Part shown: in pieces, positions 16,618 through 24,882 of the stretch | Numbering within the stretch: position 1 is the stretch's first letter | Layout of the letters: every line of letters begins with the position of its first letter | DNA from: Ferranicluibacter rubi | GTDB lineage: Bacteria > Pseudomonadota > Alphaproteobacteria > Rhizobiales > Rhizobiaceae | Assembly: GCF_011603255.1 (NCBI RefSeq) | Contig: NZ_JAANCM010000012.1 | Location: 1-64,000, forward strand | Direction of reading: 5' to 3' | DNA length: 64,000 nucleotides | Made by a program: the position numbers and the translations under genes | Notes under the pieces: generated by a model | Databases searched by the model: none | Seen by the model: the letters and a program-made list of their open reading frames with translations, nothing else | Told to the model about the DNA's origin: nothing

Positions 16618-17652
16618 TCATTCCTCGTTGTCGCCGGCGATGCGTTTCTCCGCTGCGCGGGCGATTCCCTCAAGATCGGGCGTCTCACCGGCAACGGTCT
16701 CGATGGCGGCGATGGCGACGTCGGTGACGGTGTAGTCGGGCTTGTGGCCGAGATTGTGGATGGTTACCAGTCGTGAGCCGGCGATCGCCTCGTGCAGCTG
16801 GCGGGAGTGGATGTCCGGCAGGACGACCTTGTCCCGGTCTCCGGTGATGATGACCGTGGGCGCCGTGATCTCGACATAGCGCGGCGCGACCTTCGTGACA
16901 TAAGCGAGCAGGTTGGCGATATCGACGGCATTGTTGCGGAAGGTCGCCGGGCGGAGCGCCAGATAGGTCTTGCTCTCGGCGATATAATCGTCCGGCCGGT
17001 GGTTGGGCGCAAAGACGCTGCGGGTGGCCTTGTCCACCAGCAGGCGGCCGACGGTGGGTGCAACAAGGGTCGCGAAGAGATCGCCGAGCAGGGGCGTCTT
17101 GGCGACGTCATAATACCATTCGACACCGCCCGGCCAGGGATGGGTGGCGGGGGAGAGGAAGACGAGCCCGGCCACCATGTCCTTGTGGTTTAGGGCAAAG
17201 GTCGCGGCGATCGCGCCGCCGAAGGAATGGGCGACGATGATCGCCTTGTCGATTCCCCGCTTTTTCATGAGGGCGGCCACCGCATCCGCCTGTCCGTCCG
17301 GATAGGCGTTGCGCGGCCCGCCGCGCTCCGAATAGCCGAAGCCGGGGCGATCGAGGAATAGCATCTCAGCCCGGCCTTCCAGCTTCGCACGAAAGGCTGC
17401 CATCGGGTCGTTGAGATTGGCGCTGGCGCCGTGGATGAAGACGATGGGCGGCAGGTCCGCGCCGGGCGGGCGGGGCACGTGAACGCTGTTCATGCGGGTG
17501 CCGCCGATATCGGTGAGCTCGCCGTCATGGCCGCTGGTCCGCTCGAAGGCGGATGCCTGATAGGTTCCGGCGCCGACCCCCACGGCCATCAGGATGAGGA
17601 AGGCGGCGAGCGTCGAAAGCATGATGATCCTGCGGGTCGGGAAGGGAGGCAT
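16618..17652 (-). CDS. Alpha/beta hydrolase, membrane-anchored
   Basis: A 344-residue protein. An N-terminal hydrophobic anchor (residues 9-28, IIMLSTLAAFLILMAVGVGA) precedes an alpha/beta hydrolase fold. The oxyanion segment is VFIHGASAN, the nucleophile elbow is AHSFGG (Ser), the acid is in TGDRDKVV (Asp) and the His is in NLGHKPDYT, so the triad is complete. The fold fits esterases, haloperoxidase-like enzymes and lipases; the substrate is unknown. The anchor suggests a periplasmic or membrane-facing location. No operon partner. Confidence 0.88.
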   Translation of the reverse strand: MPPFPTRRIIMLSTLAAFLILMAVGVGAGTYQASAFERTSGHDGELTDIGGTRMNSVHVPRPPGADLPPIVFIHGASANLNDPMAAFRAKLEGRAEMLFLDRPGFGYSERGGPRNAYPDGQADAVAALMKKRGIDKAIIVAHSFGGAIAATFALNHKDMVAGLVFLSPATHPWPGGVEWYYDVAKTPLLGDLFATLVAPTVGRLLVDKATRSVFAPNHRPDDYIAESKTYLALRPATFRNNAVDIANLLAYVTKVAPRYVEITAPTVIITGDRDKVVLPDIHSRQLHEAIAGSRLVTIHNLGHKPDYTVTDVAIAAIETVAGETPDLEGIARAAEKRIAGDNEE

Positions 17653-17815
17653 GGTCTGTCGTCGTCACACCGTTAGCGATCCCGGAGCCGATGCGCTACA
17701 CCGATGGTAGGGCTTGCGGTCTGGAATCGGATTTACGATGTCATACGGAGCGCTGCGGGAAACGGTTCAGCGGCACGCGGATCGGCCCATTGTCGAAAGG
17801 TAGAGTAAGGCCCTT

Positions 17816-18472
17816 TCAGGTCCGGTTGCCCGCCAGCTTCTCTTCCAGCTCGCCCACCTGCTCCTGCGCCTTGCGCTCGGCGGGGTAGACGGCGAGGAAC
17901 TGTTCCCAGGCGCGCAGGGCCAGTTCGTCCTTGCCGGAGGCGGTGAGGATTGCCGCCATTCCCGCGAGCGCACCGAAGTGACGCGGCTCCAGCGCGAGCA
18001 CGCGGTTGATGTCGGACATGGATTTCCGGTAGTTGCTCATCTGATAGTGCAGCGTCGCCCGCTGGTTCCAGCCTTCGACATAGTCGGGCGCCAGCGCGAT
18101 GACCTGGTCGTAGAGGTCGAGGGCGCTCGGCTGTTTGCTGTCGGCCACGGCCTTTGCCGCCCACTGCATGAGCAGGTTCACGGTCGCACTGCCCGAATCC
18201 TGCCATTCCAGACGGATCTGCTCGGCAATGCCGCGCGCCTTCTCAGCGTCCCGTTCGCGCTTCAGCGCGGCAAACAGGGTGTCGAGCTTTTCTGCCCGCG
18301 TCGGGAGCTTTTCCGGCTCGGCAGGCTTCGCCGTGGACATCTCTGCCGTTGGCACCTGCGCGGTATCCGCTGCCTGGACAGCGCCGAGGGGCGACATGAC
18401 GAGACATGCCGCAACCAAAGGGGCCAGGCAAAACGGTGCGGGAATCAGGGTACGGGACATGAAAAAGGCCAT
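17816..18472 (-). CDS. Exported tetratricopeptide-repeat protein
   Basis: About 218 residues. A signal peptide (LIPAPFCLAPLVAACLVMSP, cleavage near VQA-ADT) is followed by a helical domain with TPR-like repeats: ALDLYDQVIALAPDYVEGWN, the MSNYRKSMSDINRVLALEP unit, then ALRAWEQFLAVYPAE. TPRs mediate protein-protein contacts; no catalytic domain is seen. The start is ambiguous: ATGs at 18493, 18472 and 18460 are in frame and none has a convincing Shine-Dalgarno sequence. I chose 18472 because it gives a normal-length signal peptide. Confidence 0.78.
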   Translation of the reverse strand: MAFFMSRTLIPAPFCLAPLVAACLVMSPLGAVQAADTAQVPTAEMSTAKPAEPEKLPTRAEKLDTLFAALKRERDAEKARGIAEQIRLEWQDSGSATVNLLMQWAAKAVADSKQPSALDLYDQVIALAPDYVEGWNQRATLHYQMSNYRKSMSDINRVLALEPRHFGALAGMAAILTASGKDELALRAWEQFLAVYPAERKAQEQVGELEEKLAGNRT

Positions 18473-18580
18473 GGTGAGAAGGTATCCCGCCATGGCCTCA
18501 GATCAAATCAATTTTATGACATGTTTCTCGACCGAAGGTCGAAACACATGTCACTTCAGTCCCGCTTCGGCAGATATGCC

Positions 18581-18706
18581 TCAGCCCTGACGGGCTTTGA
18601 AACGCGGGTTGAGCTTGTTGATGATATAGACGCGGCCCTTGCGGCGAACCAAACGGTTTTCGCGATGACGGGCCTTCAGCGACTTAAGCGAATTTTTGAT
18701 CTTCAT
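18581..18706 (-). CDS. rpmJ: 50S ribosomal protein L36
   Basis: A 41-codon reading frame starting ATG at 18706: [20 protein letters not shown], followed by [20 protein letters not shown] and G. This is L36 of the alphaproteobacterial C-minus type: the zinc-binding cysteines of classical L36 are absent and the RGRVYIIN-like core is kept. It assembles late into the large ribosomal subunit. It is a free-standing gene between the TPR gene and purK, preceded by the purK terminator, so it likely has its own promoter in the 18707-18760 stretch. Confidence 0.95.
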   Translation of the reverse strand: MKIKNSLKSLKARHRENRLVRRKGRVYIINKLNPRFKARQG

Positions 18707-18759
18707 CTTTCTGATCCGCAGTTGCGGCGAATGCACATTCGCACAGGGTCTAAACAATC

Positions 18760-18801
18760 AAAAAGCGCGCCTGCGAGCCTGTCAGGGCTGAGCGCGCTCT
18801 T
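18760..18801 (-). terminator. Terminator of the purEK operon
   Basis: AGCGCGC and GCGCGCT pair around a structured loop. Read on the minus strand the stem ends in TTTTT. It separates purK from rpmJ. Confidence 0.75.
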
Positions 18802-18879
18802 TACGGTGGCTGGCAAATACCCCGCGCCCGGGCTGCTGTCAACCATAACGGCCGGGATTTCGGACGCGAAGCCCGGTTT

Positions 18880-19959
18880 TTAGCAGGTTTGCGACATCCG
18901 GCGCAAAGCCTGCCCAAGCACCGTCACATGGCCCATCTTCCGGCCCGGACGGGCATCCTCCTTGCCATAGAGATGAACGAGCGTACGGGGCTCCTGCAGC
19001 CAGCGCGGCAGGTCATGGATGTCGTCGCCGATGAGATTCTGCATCACCGCATCCGAATGGCGGGCGGTATGCCCAAGCGGCAGGCCGCAGACGGCGCGGA
19101 TATGCTGCTCGAACTGCGAGACAACGCAGGCCGCCTCCGTCCAGTGGCCGGAATTGTGGACGCGGGGCGCGATCTCGTTGACGACAAGCCCGCCATCCGG
19201 CCGCACGAAAAACTCGACGCCGATGACGCCGACGTAATCCAGTGTTTCCAGAATCGCTCTTGCCGCAGCAGTCGCAGCCTGCGTGGCTGCCGCGTCGATT
19301 GTCGCCGGTACGGTGGAGGTGTGGAGAATGCCGTTGCGGTGAACGTTCTCCGCCGGGTCGAAGGCGGCGACCGCACCGTCGGTTCCGCGCGCGGCGATGA
19401 TGGAGATCTCGCGGTCGAACGTGACGAAGCTTTCCAGAATCAGCGGCACGGCGCCCAGGCGCTCGTAGACGTCTGCTGCATTCTCGCTGCCATCGCGGAA
19501 GACATGTTGGCCCTTGCCGTCATAGCCGAGACGGCGGGTCTTGAGCACGCCCTTTCCGCCGAAATCGGCAAGGGCTGCCGTCAGCTCAGCGGCGCTGTCG
19601 ATCGTGTGGAAACGGGCCGTCTCCAGGCCGCAAGCATTGAGGAAGCGCTTCTCGGTCACCCGGTCCTGCGCCACCTCCAGCGCCTTCGGCGGCGGATAGA
19701 CCGGCCGGCTGCGGGCAAGGCGCGTGGCGGCGGCCACGGGCACGTTCTCGAATTCGTAGGTGACGATATCGCAGGCCTTAGCCAGTGCGTCGAGCGCGGC
19801 TTCATCGTCGTAAGCGGCTGCGATCTGCCGGTTGGCGGCCTGCGCTGCCGGACAATCCGCCTGCGGCTCGAGGATGACGGTGCGCACGTTCAGACGCGCG
19901 GCGGCCATGGCGAGCATGCGGCCGAGCTGGCCGCCACCGATGATGCCGAGCGTGATCAT
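18880..19959 (-). CDS. purK: 5-(carboxyamino)imidazole ribonucleotide synthase
   Basis: A 359-residue ATP-grasp enzyme. It opens with [17 protein letters not shown], then shows [31 protein letters not shown] and [20 protein letters not shown] followed by HNSGHWT, all PurK landmarks. It carboxylates aminoimidazole ribonucleotide on N5 using ATP and bicarbonate in de novo purine synthesis. The ATG at 19959 overlaps the purE stop by ATGA, giving a translationally coupled purE-purK operon. Length is normal. Confidence 0.96.
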   Translation of the reverse strand: MITLGIIGGGQLGRMLAMAAARLNVRTVILEPQADCPAAQAANRQIAAAYDDEAALDALAKACDIVTYEFENVPVAAATRLARSRPVYPPPKALEVAQDRVTEKRFLNACGLETARFHTIDSAAELTAALADFGGKGVLKTRRLGYDGKGQHVFRDGSENAADVYERLGAVPLILESFVTFDREISIIAARGTDGAVAAFDPAENVHRNGILHTSTVPATIDAAATQAATAAARAILETLDYVGVIGVEFFVRPDGGLVVNEIAPRVHNSGHWTEAACVVSQFEQHIRAVCGLPLGHTARHSDAVMQNLIGDDIHDLPRWLQEPRTLVHLYGKEDARPGRKMGHVTVLGQALRRMSQTC

Positions 19960-20456
19960 GCCGGGTCGACCGGATATTCGGCGACCGCGGCGCTCTGCTC
20001 TGTGCGCCAGATATCCAGCCTGTCGGCGAGATCCGGATCGGACAGGGCGAGCACGGCGGCCGCCAGCAGTGCGGCATTGATGGCGCCGGCGCGGCCGATG
20101 GCGAGCGTGCCGACCGGAATGCCCGCGGGCATCTGAACGATGGAGAGCAGGCTGTCCTGGCCCGACATGGTCTTCGACTGCACCGGCACGCCGAAGACGG
20201 GCAGGGCGGTCATGGCGGCGGTCATGCCGGGAAGGTGGGCGGCACCGCCAGCCCCGGCGATGATCACCTTGAAGCCTTCCTCGCGGGCGGAGGTGGCGAA
20301 GGTCACCAGCCGGTCGGGCGTGCGGTGAGCCGAAATGATGCGCGCTTCATAGGGAATGTCGAGCGCATCGAGCATGTCGGCGGCATTCTTCATGGTTTCC
20401 CAGTCGGACTGGCTTCCCATGATGATGGCGACGGGCGGCGGACCCGGGTTCGTCAT
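19956..20456 (-). CDS. purE: 5-(carboxyamino)imidazole ribonucleotide mutase
   Basis: A 166-residue class I PurE. The motifs are [56 protein letters not shown] and [19 protein letters not shown]. It moves the carboxylate of N5-CAIR to carbon 4. I chose the ATG at 20456 because AAGGAG lies eight bases upstream; a GTG nine bases earlier abuts that same sequence and is unlikely. First gene of purEK. Confidence 0.96.
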   Translation of the reverse strand: MTNPGPPPVAIIMGSQSDWETMKNAADMLDALDIPYEARIISAHRTPDRLVTFATSAREEGFKVIIAGAGGAAHLPGMTAAMTALPVFGVPVQSKTMSGQDSLLSIVQMPAGIPVGTLAIGRAGAINAALLAAAVLALSDPDLADRLDIWRTEQSAAVAEYPVDPA

Positions 20457-20577
20457 GTCTCGCACTCCTTGAAGAGAGGTTCGCGGGATAGAGGTTGGCG
20501 CCGGCCTTCATGCAAGCCCGCGCTGGTCGATAAAGGGTTCACGCTCGGTCGTGTCTCACATCCGCATCAAGCCCATA

Positions 20578-20781
20578 TCAGGCGATGATGTCGGGAATGA
20601 TCACATCCTCGATCTTGGTGATCCTGTCCTTGATGACCAGCTTTTTTTTCTTCATCCGCTGAATTCTCAGCGCATCGCAGCCGGTCTGGATCATCGCATT
20701 GATGGCGACATCGTAATCCTCGTGCTCCTGCCGCAGACGCGCAACGCTCAGTCTGAGTTCGGCCTGGTCCTGATCGGGCAT
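20578..20781 (-). CDS. YdcH/DUF465 family small protein
   Basis: A 67-residue helical protein (MPDQDQAELRLSVARLRQEH, then DYDVAINAMI and RIQRMKKKKLVIKDRITKIE) with the DUF465 pattern of two amphipathic helices joined by a short turn ending in a KKxxLxxKDxIxxIE block. Function unknown. It faces a second DUF465 gene (21080-21253) in divergent orientation across about 300 bp. The ATG has AGGG upstream. The 20457-20577 stretch towards purE holds no gene. Confidence 0.82.
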   Translation of the reverse strand: MPDQDQAELRLSVARLRQEHEDYDVAINAMIQTGCDALRIQRMKKKKLVIKDRITKIEDVIIPDIIA

Positions 20782-20782
20782 G

Positions 20783-21079
20783 CGGATTTCCCTGTCGGCA
20801 TCCGGCGGCAGAACTGTCGTCGGGTAAGAAAGTTGGTGCGTGGCCGCACGGTCTCAAGCGGCCGGTTCGGATCATTGCGGCGCGGCGGGAACCTTCCGGC
20901 CCCGTGCGCGATTCATCCAAGGCGCGATCCTCTAGCATAGAACGATCGTTCACGGGAAGTTATCCGTTTCTGCGATTTCGCCTTCGACAAATCGGCAAAC
21001 GCATGGCACACTTCCCCAGTTAGAACCTGAACATCCGGCGCCTGGCGACCGGATGCAAGCAAAAGGAAGGGACTGCCAC
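20783..21079. promoter_or_regulatory. Divergent intergenic region between two DUF465 genes
   Basis: About 300 bp without a gene. It contains a perfect 12-bp palindrome, GAACGATCGTTC, at 20940-20951, near the middle of the divergent pair, and otherwise nothing I can name. It must hold both promoters. Confidence 0.45.
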
Positions 21080-21253
21080 ATGAACATTGAGGCTCATCTT
21101 GCAACGCTTGAGAAAAAACACGGTGCTCTCGAAGAAGAACTGCATTCGGCTCTGACGAGACCGTCTGTGGAAGACGAGTATATTGCCACGATCAAGCGTC
21201 GGAAGCTGCGTTTGAAGGACGAAATCTCGAAGATCCGTTCGACGACTCATTGA
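21080..21253 (+). CDS. YdcH/DUF465 family small protein
   Basis: A 57-residue protein, MNIEAHLATLEKKHGALEEE, ending RRKLRLKDEISKIRSTTH. The KRRKLxLKDEIxK block and the length are typical of DUF465 (YdcH). It is predicted entirely helical and cytoplasmic, with unknown function. AAGGAAGGG precedes the ATG. A strong terminator follows at 21341, so it is a monocistronic gene. A paralogue is divergently encoded at 20578-20781. Confidence 0.85.
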   Translation: MNIEAHLATLEKKHGALEEELHSALTRPSVEDEYIATIKRRKLRLKDEISKIRSTTH

Positions 21254-21340
21254 TTACGTAAAGCATTCTCTCCAGGGAAATTCACGTGACAGCCGGACCC
21301 AGCCGATCATGACGGCACGAGATCCGCGCTTTTGAAGCAA

Positions 21341-21388
21341 GACGCCTCGCAGACCGGCTCACCCCGTCTGCGAGGCGTCGGCTTTTTG
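21341..21388 (+). terminator. Rho-independent terminator of the DUF465 gene
   Basis: A perfect 14-bp stem, GACGCCTCGCAGAC with GTCTGCGAGGCGTC, around an 11-base loop, followed by GGCTTTTT. Confidence 0.9.
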
Positions 21389-21389
21389 G

Positions 21390-22241
21390 GCCGCCAGAAT
21401 TGGTGCGCGCTGTGATGGAGTGCCGATGCTGGCGACCTGTTGCCGGGTCGTCCATACGGGTACTCCGCCGGACCGTCGTTCACGCAGCCTCTCCAAATCT
21501 CACAGCCTGTACGCTGATTCTGCCCGCTTGCCCGACGGCGGGGATGACCGGGAGTTGGCAAGGCGTGCGGACTCCTTATGCGGACCGTTCGGGCCGCGCC
21601 CTCTTTATCCGCCGATCTACGGCTGGCGACGGTGAAATCGGGTGATATGGGTCGAAGTGCGCCGTCGCGGGAGGGCTGGTCGTCGGGACGCAAGGCGTCA
21701 CGCTGAAGAGCGCATGGTAAGCGAACGAATACAAAAATGGTGGGGCAACACCGGATGTCGCGCATCCAATGGGATCACAGTCTCGGCACACCACGAACGA
21801 ACATTCCGTGCGCCCTGCCGCAGAGCCTGCGGAATGTGAAGCACACACCATGTCCGTGAAGCGACATGAGAACGAGCTAGCGCAGAACGGCACATTCCGC
21901 GAATAGTTCGATGAAGCGACCAAAAACGTCGCGAATATGCGACTTCGACGTGAACACGTTATAGAACGTTCGTCAGACGTACCGCACGCAGGTACGGTGC
22001 AATGCTCAATGCCTGCTGCACAATCAATCCCGATTCAGGGACTTACGCATCATACCCTTGAATCGGACACCACAATGCCGATCCTTCCACGGCTGAAACA
22101 GCGCATGCCTTTACCGAAAACGCCCCGAAGCCGCGTTCCGGTCACGGACAGAAGCCTTGTCCTCGCTCTGGCAGCTATCTTCAAGCGCCAGCCAACTCTC
22201 TGTGGTTGGTTTACCGCTGATAACCGTATGCACAGCGGCGA
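21390..22241. other. Gene-poor stretch with lower GC
   Basis: About 850 bp with no convincing gene on either strand. Base composition is visibly less GC-rich than the surroundings from about 21700 on. It holds several short inverted repeats (GTACC/GGTAC near 21979-21995, GAACGTTC at 21964-21971). One short plus-strand frame (22075-22245, 56 codons) lacks a ribosome binding site and any family resemblance. It may be decayed or foreign DNA, or hold an unrecognised RNA. Confidence 0.5.
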
Positions 22242-22502
22242 CTAGGCCCAGAACTGATCCAACCAGAGATTGACGGCGTCGAATCCCGGCTTGTTGATCT
22301 GGTAGATGCGTTTCGTCCCGTTGGGCGAGACCGAAACGAGGTTGGAATCGAGCAGAGCCTTGAGGTGCTGCGAAACGGCCGGACGACTGATTGGTAAGCC
22401 TTCGGCAAGCTCATTGACGGTCTTCGGCGCGCGCCGAAGCTCCTCGAGCAGGTAGCGGCGGTTCGGGTCTGCGATGGCATTGAAGGGTGATAGATTTGAC
22501 AT
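22242..22502 (-). CDS. ArsR-type winged-helix regulator without metal-binding cysteines
   Basis: An 86-residue single-domain regulator. It has the ArsR signature ADPNRRYLLEELRRAPKTVN, the recognition helix ISRPAVSQHLKALLDSNLV and a wing (VSPNGTKRIYQI). No cysteine or histidine cluster for metal sensing is present, so it belongs with the non-metal ArsR group. The ATG at 22502 has no Shine-Dalgarno sequence. Just upstream are two direct ATTAGAA repeats 11 bp apart, suitable for autoregulation. ArsR regulators of this sort often control the adjacent gene; the nearest is the thiE-like gene, divergently placed. Confidence 0.85.
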   Translation of the reverse strand: MSNLSPFNAIADPNRRYLLEELRRAPKTVNELAEGLPISRPAVSQHLKALLDSNLVSVSPNGTKRIYQINKPGFDAVNLWLDQFWA

Positions 22503-22581
22503 ATTAGAACGTTATTAGAAATGCACATTATCATCAAGTAAATTGTGCGTTGCCACAACCTATTTTTCGCAACCTTCTAAT
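22503..22581. promoter_or_regulatory. Triple ATTAGAA repeat, candidate ArsR operator
   Basis: ATTAGAA occurs at 22503-22509 and 22514-22520 as direct repeats one helical turn apart. A third copy is inverted at 22575-22581. The first overlaps the leader of the ArsR-type gene; the third is on the thiE side. Confidence 0.4.
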
Positions 22582-22607
22582 ACTCGCCATTTGCGAGTAT
22601 GATTTTT
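22580..22607 (+). terminator. Terminator-like hairpin in the leader of the thiE-like gene
   Basis: ATACTCGC and GCGAGTAT form a perfect 8-bp stem around CATTT, followed by GATTTTT. No plus-strand gene ends upstream, so it may act as an attenuator or mark the end of a short RNA. Confidence 0.45.
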
Positions 22608-22767
22608 GGTGGGATTCTCTTGTAAGTAGAGATGCGCGTTCGCGCGGCTTGCCTTGGCAGGCGCACGGCGCGCCCTGGCATGGTTGATCCCCGGCGCGCG
22701 AGCGGCTATCGCTGAGCGCAAAGACAACACGCAGATGCACGCCCCCTTGGCCCGCTGGAGCACCTTC

Positions 22768-23421
22768 ATGAGCTTGACCGACAATCGCTGCCGCCTCGTC
22801 CTCATCGTTCCCGATATCGCGGATGCCGCGGAGCGCGCCCGCATCGTCGGCGACGCGTTGAAAGGGGGCGACGTCGCCTCCGTCATCGTGCCGCAATACG
22901 GGCTCGATGACCAGGCCTTCCAGAAACATGCGGAAGCGCTTGTTCCGCTCATCCAGGAGGCCGGCGCTGCGGCGCTCGTCGCGGGCGATACCCGCGTCGC
23001 CGGGCGGGCCCGCGCCGACGGCTTGCATGTCGAGGGCAATCACGAGGCCATGACCGAGGCGATGGAGAAATTCTCGCCGAAGCTCATCGTCGGCGGCGGC
23101 AATGCGGCCGACCGGCATCATGCGCTGGAGATCGGCGAGGCAAAGCCCGACTATATCTTCTTTGGCAAGCTGAACGGCGACATCAAGCCGGAGGCGCATG
23201 GGAAGAACGTGGCGCTCGGCGAGTGGTGGTCGTCGATGATCGAGATCCCCTGCATCGTCATGGGCGGTGCCGACCCTGCCTCCGCCCTCGTGGTCGCAGA
23301 AAGCGGCGCGGAGTTCGTGGCGCTGCATCGTGCCGTTTTCGAGGTGCCGGAGCGGGCTGCTGCCGTGATTGCGGAGGTCAATGCACTGCTTGACGAAAAA
23401 GCGCCACGGTTTGGCGCTTAA
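22768..23421 (+). CDS. Thiamine phosphate synthase-like protein (ThiE/TenI fold)
   Basis: A 217-residue TIM-barrel protein. ADGLHVEGNHEAM and KLIVGGGNAADRHHALEIGE correspond to the GxHL and SxHxxxE motifs of ThiE/TenI, and KPDYIFFGKLNGD matches the ADYIxxGP strand. MGGADPASA corresponds to the phosphate-binding GGI loop. The motifs are clearly altered, so thiamine phosphate synthesis is possible but not assured; a TenI-like role is an alternative. Start at 22768 has GGAG upstream. It precedes the Sel1 gene by only 8 bp, which suggests co-transcription. I saw no TPP riboswitch in the leader. Confidence 0.75.
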   Translation: MSLTDNRCRLVLIVPDIADAAERARIVGDALKGGDVASVIVPQYGLDDQAFQKHAEALVPLIQEAGAAALVAGDTRVAGRARADGLHVEGNHEAMTEAMEKFSPKLIVGGGNAADRHHALEIGEAKPDYIFFGKLNGDIKPEAHGKNVALGEWWSSMIEIPCIVMGGADPASALVVAESGAEFVALHRAVFEVPERAAAVIAEVNALLDEKAPRFGA

Positions 23422-23429
23422 GACCGGGA

Positions 23430-24662
23430 ATGCTGGATCGTTCGCCCCGTCTCTGCCTTTTTTCTGCTGCCCTGTTCTCTGTGAGTATGGCCGGCCTGCC
23501 TGCGAGCGCGCAGGATGCGCTTCCGGGCGTCGAGCCCGATACAGCCATTATCGCTCCGGCCGACAAGCAAGCGCCGCCTGATACGGAAGCCGGGACCGAG
23601 CCGGAGGACGATGCGACGAGCGAGACCGGCGTGACGGCCAAGCGCGGCCGCATCACCCCGTTCAATGGCGCAGCCCTTCCGGAAAACGAAATTCCGGCGC
23701 TGCGGCGGCCGGGCGGCGAGGGAAAGCCTGCCGACGGCAAGATCGCGCCGTCCGGCGGCGTCAACGTGCTGGAGCGGATGGGCGTCGCCCTTCCGGCGCT
23801 TCCGGCGGAAAAGCCCTTCGAGGGCAAGGCCGACGATGCCTATGGCGCGTTCCAGCGCGGCTATTACCTCACGGCCATGGAGCTCGCTCTGCCGCGTGCG
23901 CAGCTGGGCGATGCCTCGGCGCAAACGCTGGTCGCGGAAATTTTCGCCCAAGGGCTCGGCGTGCCGCGCAAACCGAAGGACGCCGCCTTCTGGTACGGGC
24001 AGGCCGCAGCCTCCGGCGATCCCTCCGCCATGTTCAAATATGCGATCCTCCTGATGGAGGGACGGGACGTGCCGCGCGACAAGGCCCGCTCCGAGGAATT
24101 GATGAAGAAGGCGGCCGATCGCGGCAATGCCTCCGCCCAGTTCAACTATGCCCAGCTGCTGGTGGCCGACCAGCCGGGACAGGCCGGGCTGAAGGCAGCG
24201 ATGCCCTATTACGAAAAATCTGCCGTACAGGGTATTGCGGATGCGCAATATGCGCTGTCGCAGATCTACCTGAATGTCGACGGCATTCCCGACGACAAGC
24301 GGGCACGGGCGCGGGAATGGTTGTTGCGGGCGGCCGCGGCCGGGGTCGATACGGCCCAGCTCGATGCCGGCATCTGGCTCGTGGACGGGGTCGGCGGCAG
24401 CCGCAACCTCGAACAGGGTTTCGGCTGGATGCTGCGTGCGGCGAATTCCGGCAATGTCGTCGCGCAGAACAAGCTCTCGCACCTCTATATCAATGCCATC
24501 GGCACGCGGCCCAATCCTGTGGAGGCGGCCAAGTGGTACGTGCTTTCGCGCCGTGCGGGCCTCAAGGACGACGATCTCGAGGACTTCTACCTCGGCATCG
24601 GCGAAGCCCAGCAGAAGGCGGCTCGCGAGGCCGCGAACCGTTTTCGTGCCGTGCGCGGCTGA
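23430..24662 (+). CDS. Exported Sel1-repeat protein
   Basis: A 410-residue protein. A signal peptide (CLFSAALFSVSMAGLPASAQ) is followed by an acidic, Pro-rich segment of about 100 residues. At least six Sel1-type repeats follow from about residue 135, for example GDASAQTLVAEIFAQGLGVP, ASGDPSAMFKYAILLMEG, RGNASAQFNYAQLLV and QGIADAQYALSQIY. Sel1 proteins are periplasmic scaffolds, often in envelope or exopolysaccharide regulation. The gene follows the thiE-like gene after 8 bp. No catalytic motif seen. Confidence 0.87.
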   Translation: MLDRSPRLCLFSAALFSVSMAGLPASAQDALPGVEPDTAIIAPADKQAPPDTEAGTEPEDDATSETGVTAKRGRITPFNGAALPENEIPALRRPGGEGKPADGKIAPSGGVNVLERMGVALPALPAEKPFEGKADDAYGAFQRGYYLTAMELALPRAQLGDASAQTLVAEIFAQGLGVPRKPKDAAFWYGQAAASGDPSAMFKYAILLMEGRDVPRDKARSEELMKKAADRGNASAQFNYAQLLVADQPGQAGLKAAMPYYEKSAVQGIADAQYALSQIYLNVDGIPDDKRARAREWLLRAAAAGVDTAQLDAGIWLVDGVGGSRNLEQGFGWMLRAANSGNVVAQNKLSHLYINAIGTRPNPVEAAKWYVLSRRAGLKDDDLEDFYLGIGEAQQKAAREAANRFRAVRG

Positions 24663-24734
24663 GCGCTTGCGGCAGCCGTGCTGTTCGGCAGGTTTGCAGG
24701 GACTTGAAATTCGCGGGGATCTGTGGTCTTGAGG

Positions 24735-24870
24735 CGCCGCCCGGTGGATCGTCAGAACGATCCGCCGCGTTGTCGGCTTGATCCCCGGTTTCCTCGATGG
24801 ATGCCGTCGTCGCCGACCGTTCTGTGACAGCCCCGCGATCTGCCGGTCCTCTCTCCGGCGCTTTTTTCAG
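24735..24870 (+). ncRNA. Structured leader or small RNA upstream of suhB
   Basis: The 220 bp between the Sel1 gene and suhB contain a 10-bp hairpin (GGTGGATCGT/ACGATCCGCC, 24743-24766) and a terminator-like hairpin (GCCGG/CCGGC, 24842-24859) followed by TTTTTT, ending 13 bp before the suhB start. A conserved RNA called the suhB motif is known near suhB in alphaproteobacteria. I cannot confirm identity by eye. Confidence 0.35.
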
Positions 24871-24882
24871 AGGAAGCCCGAA

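Noticed and set aside
21937-22245. Plus-strand 102-codon frame before the ArsR-type gene
   Set aside because: No ribosome binding site, no family resemblance and atypical composition; kept only as part of the gene-poor region.
22503-22767. TPP riboswitch ahead of the thiE-like gene
   Set aside because: The conserved THI-box core (CUGAGA and ACC-CU-GAACCUGA-like segments) could not be found.
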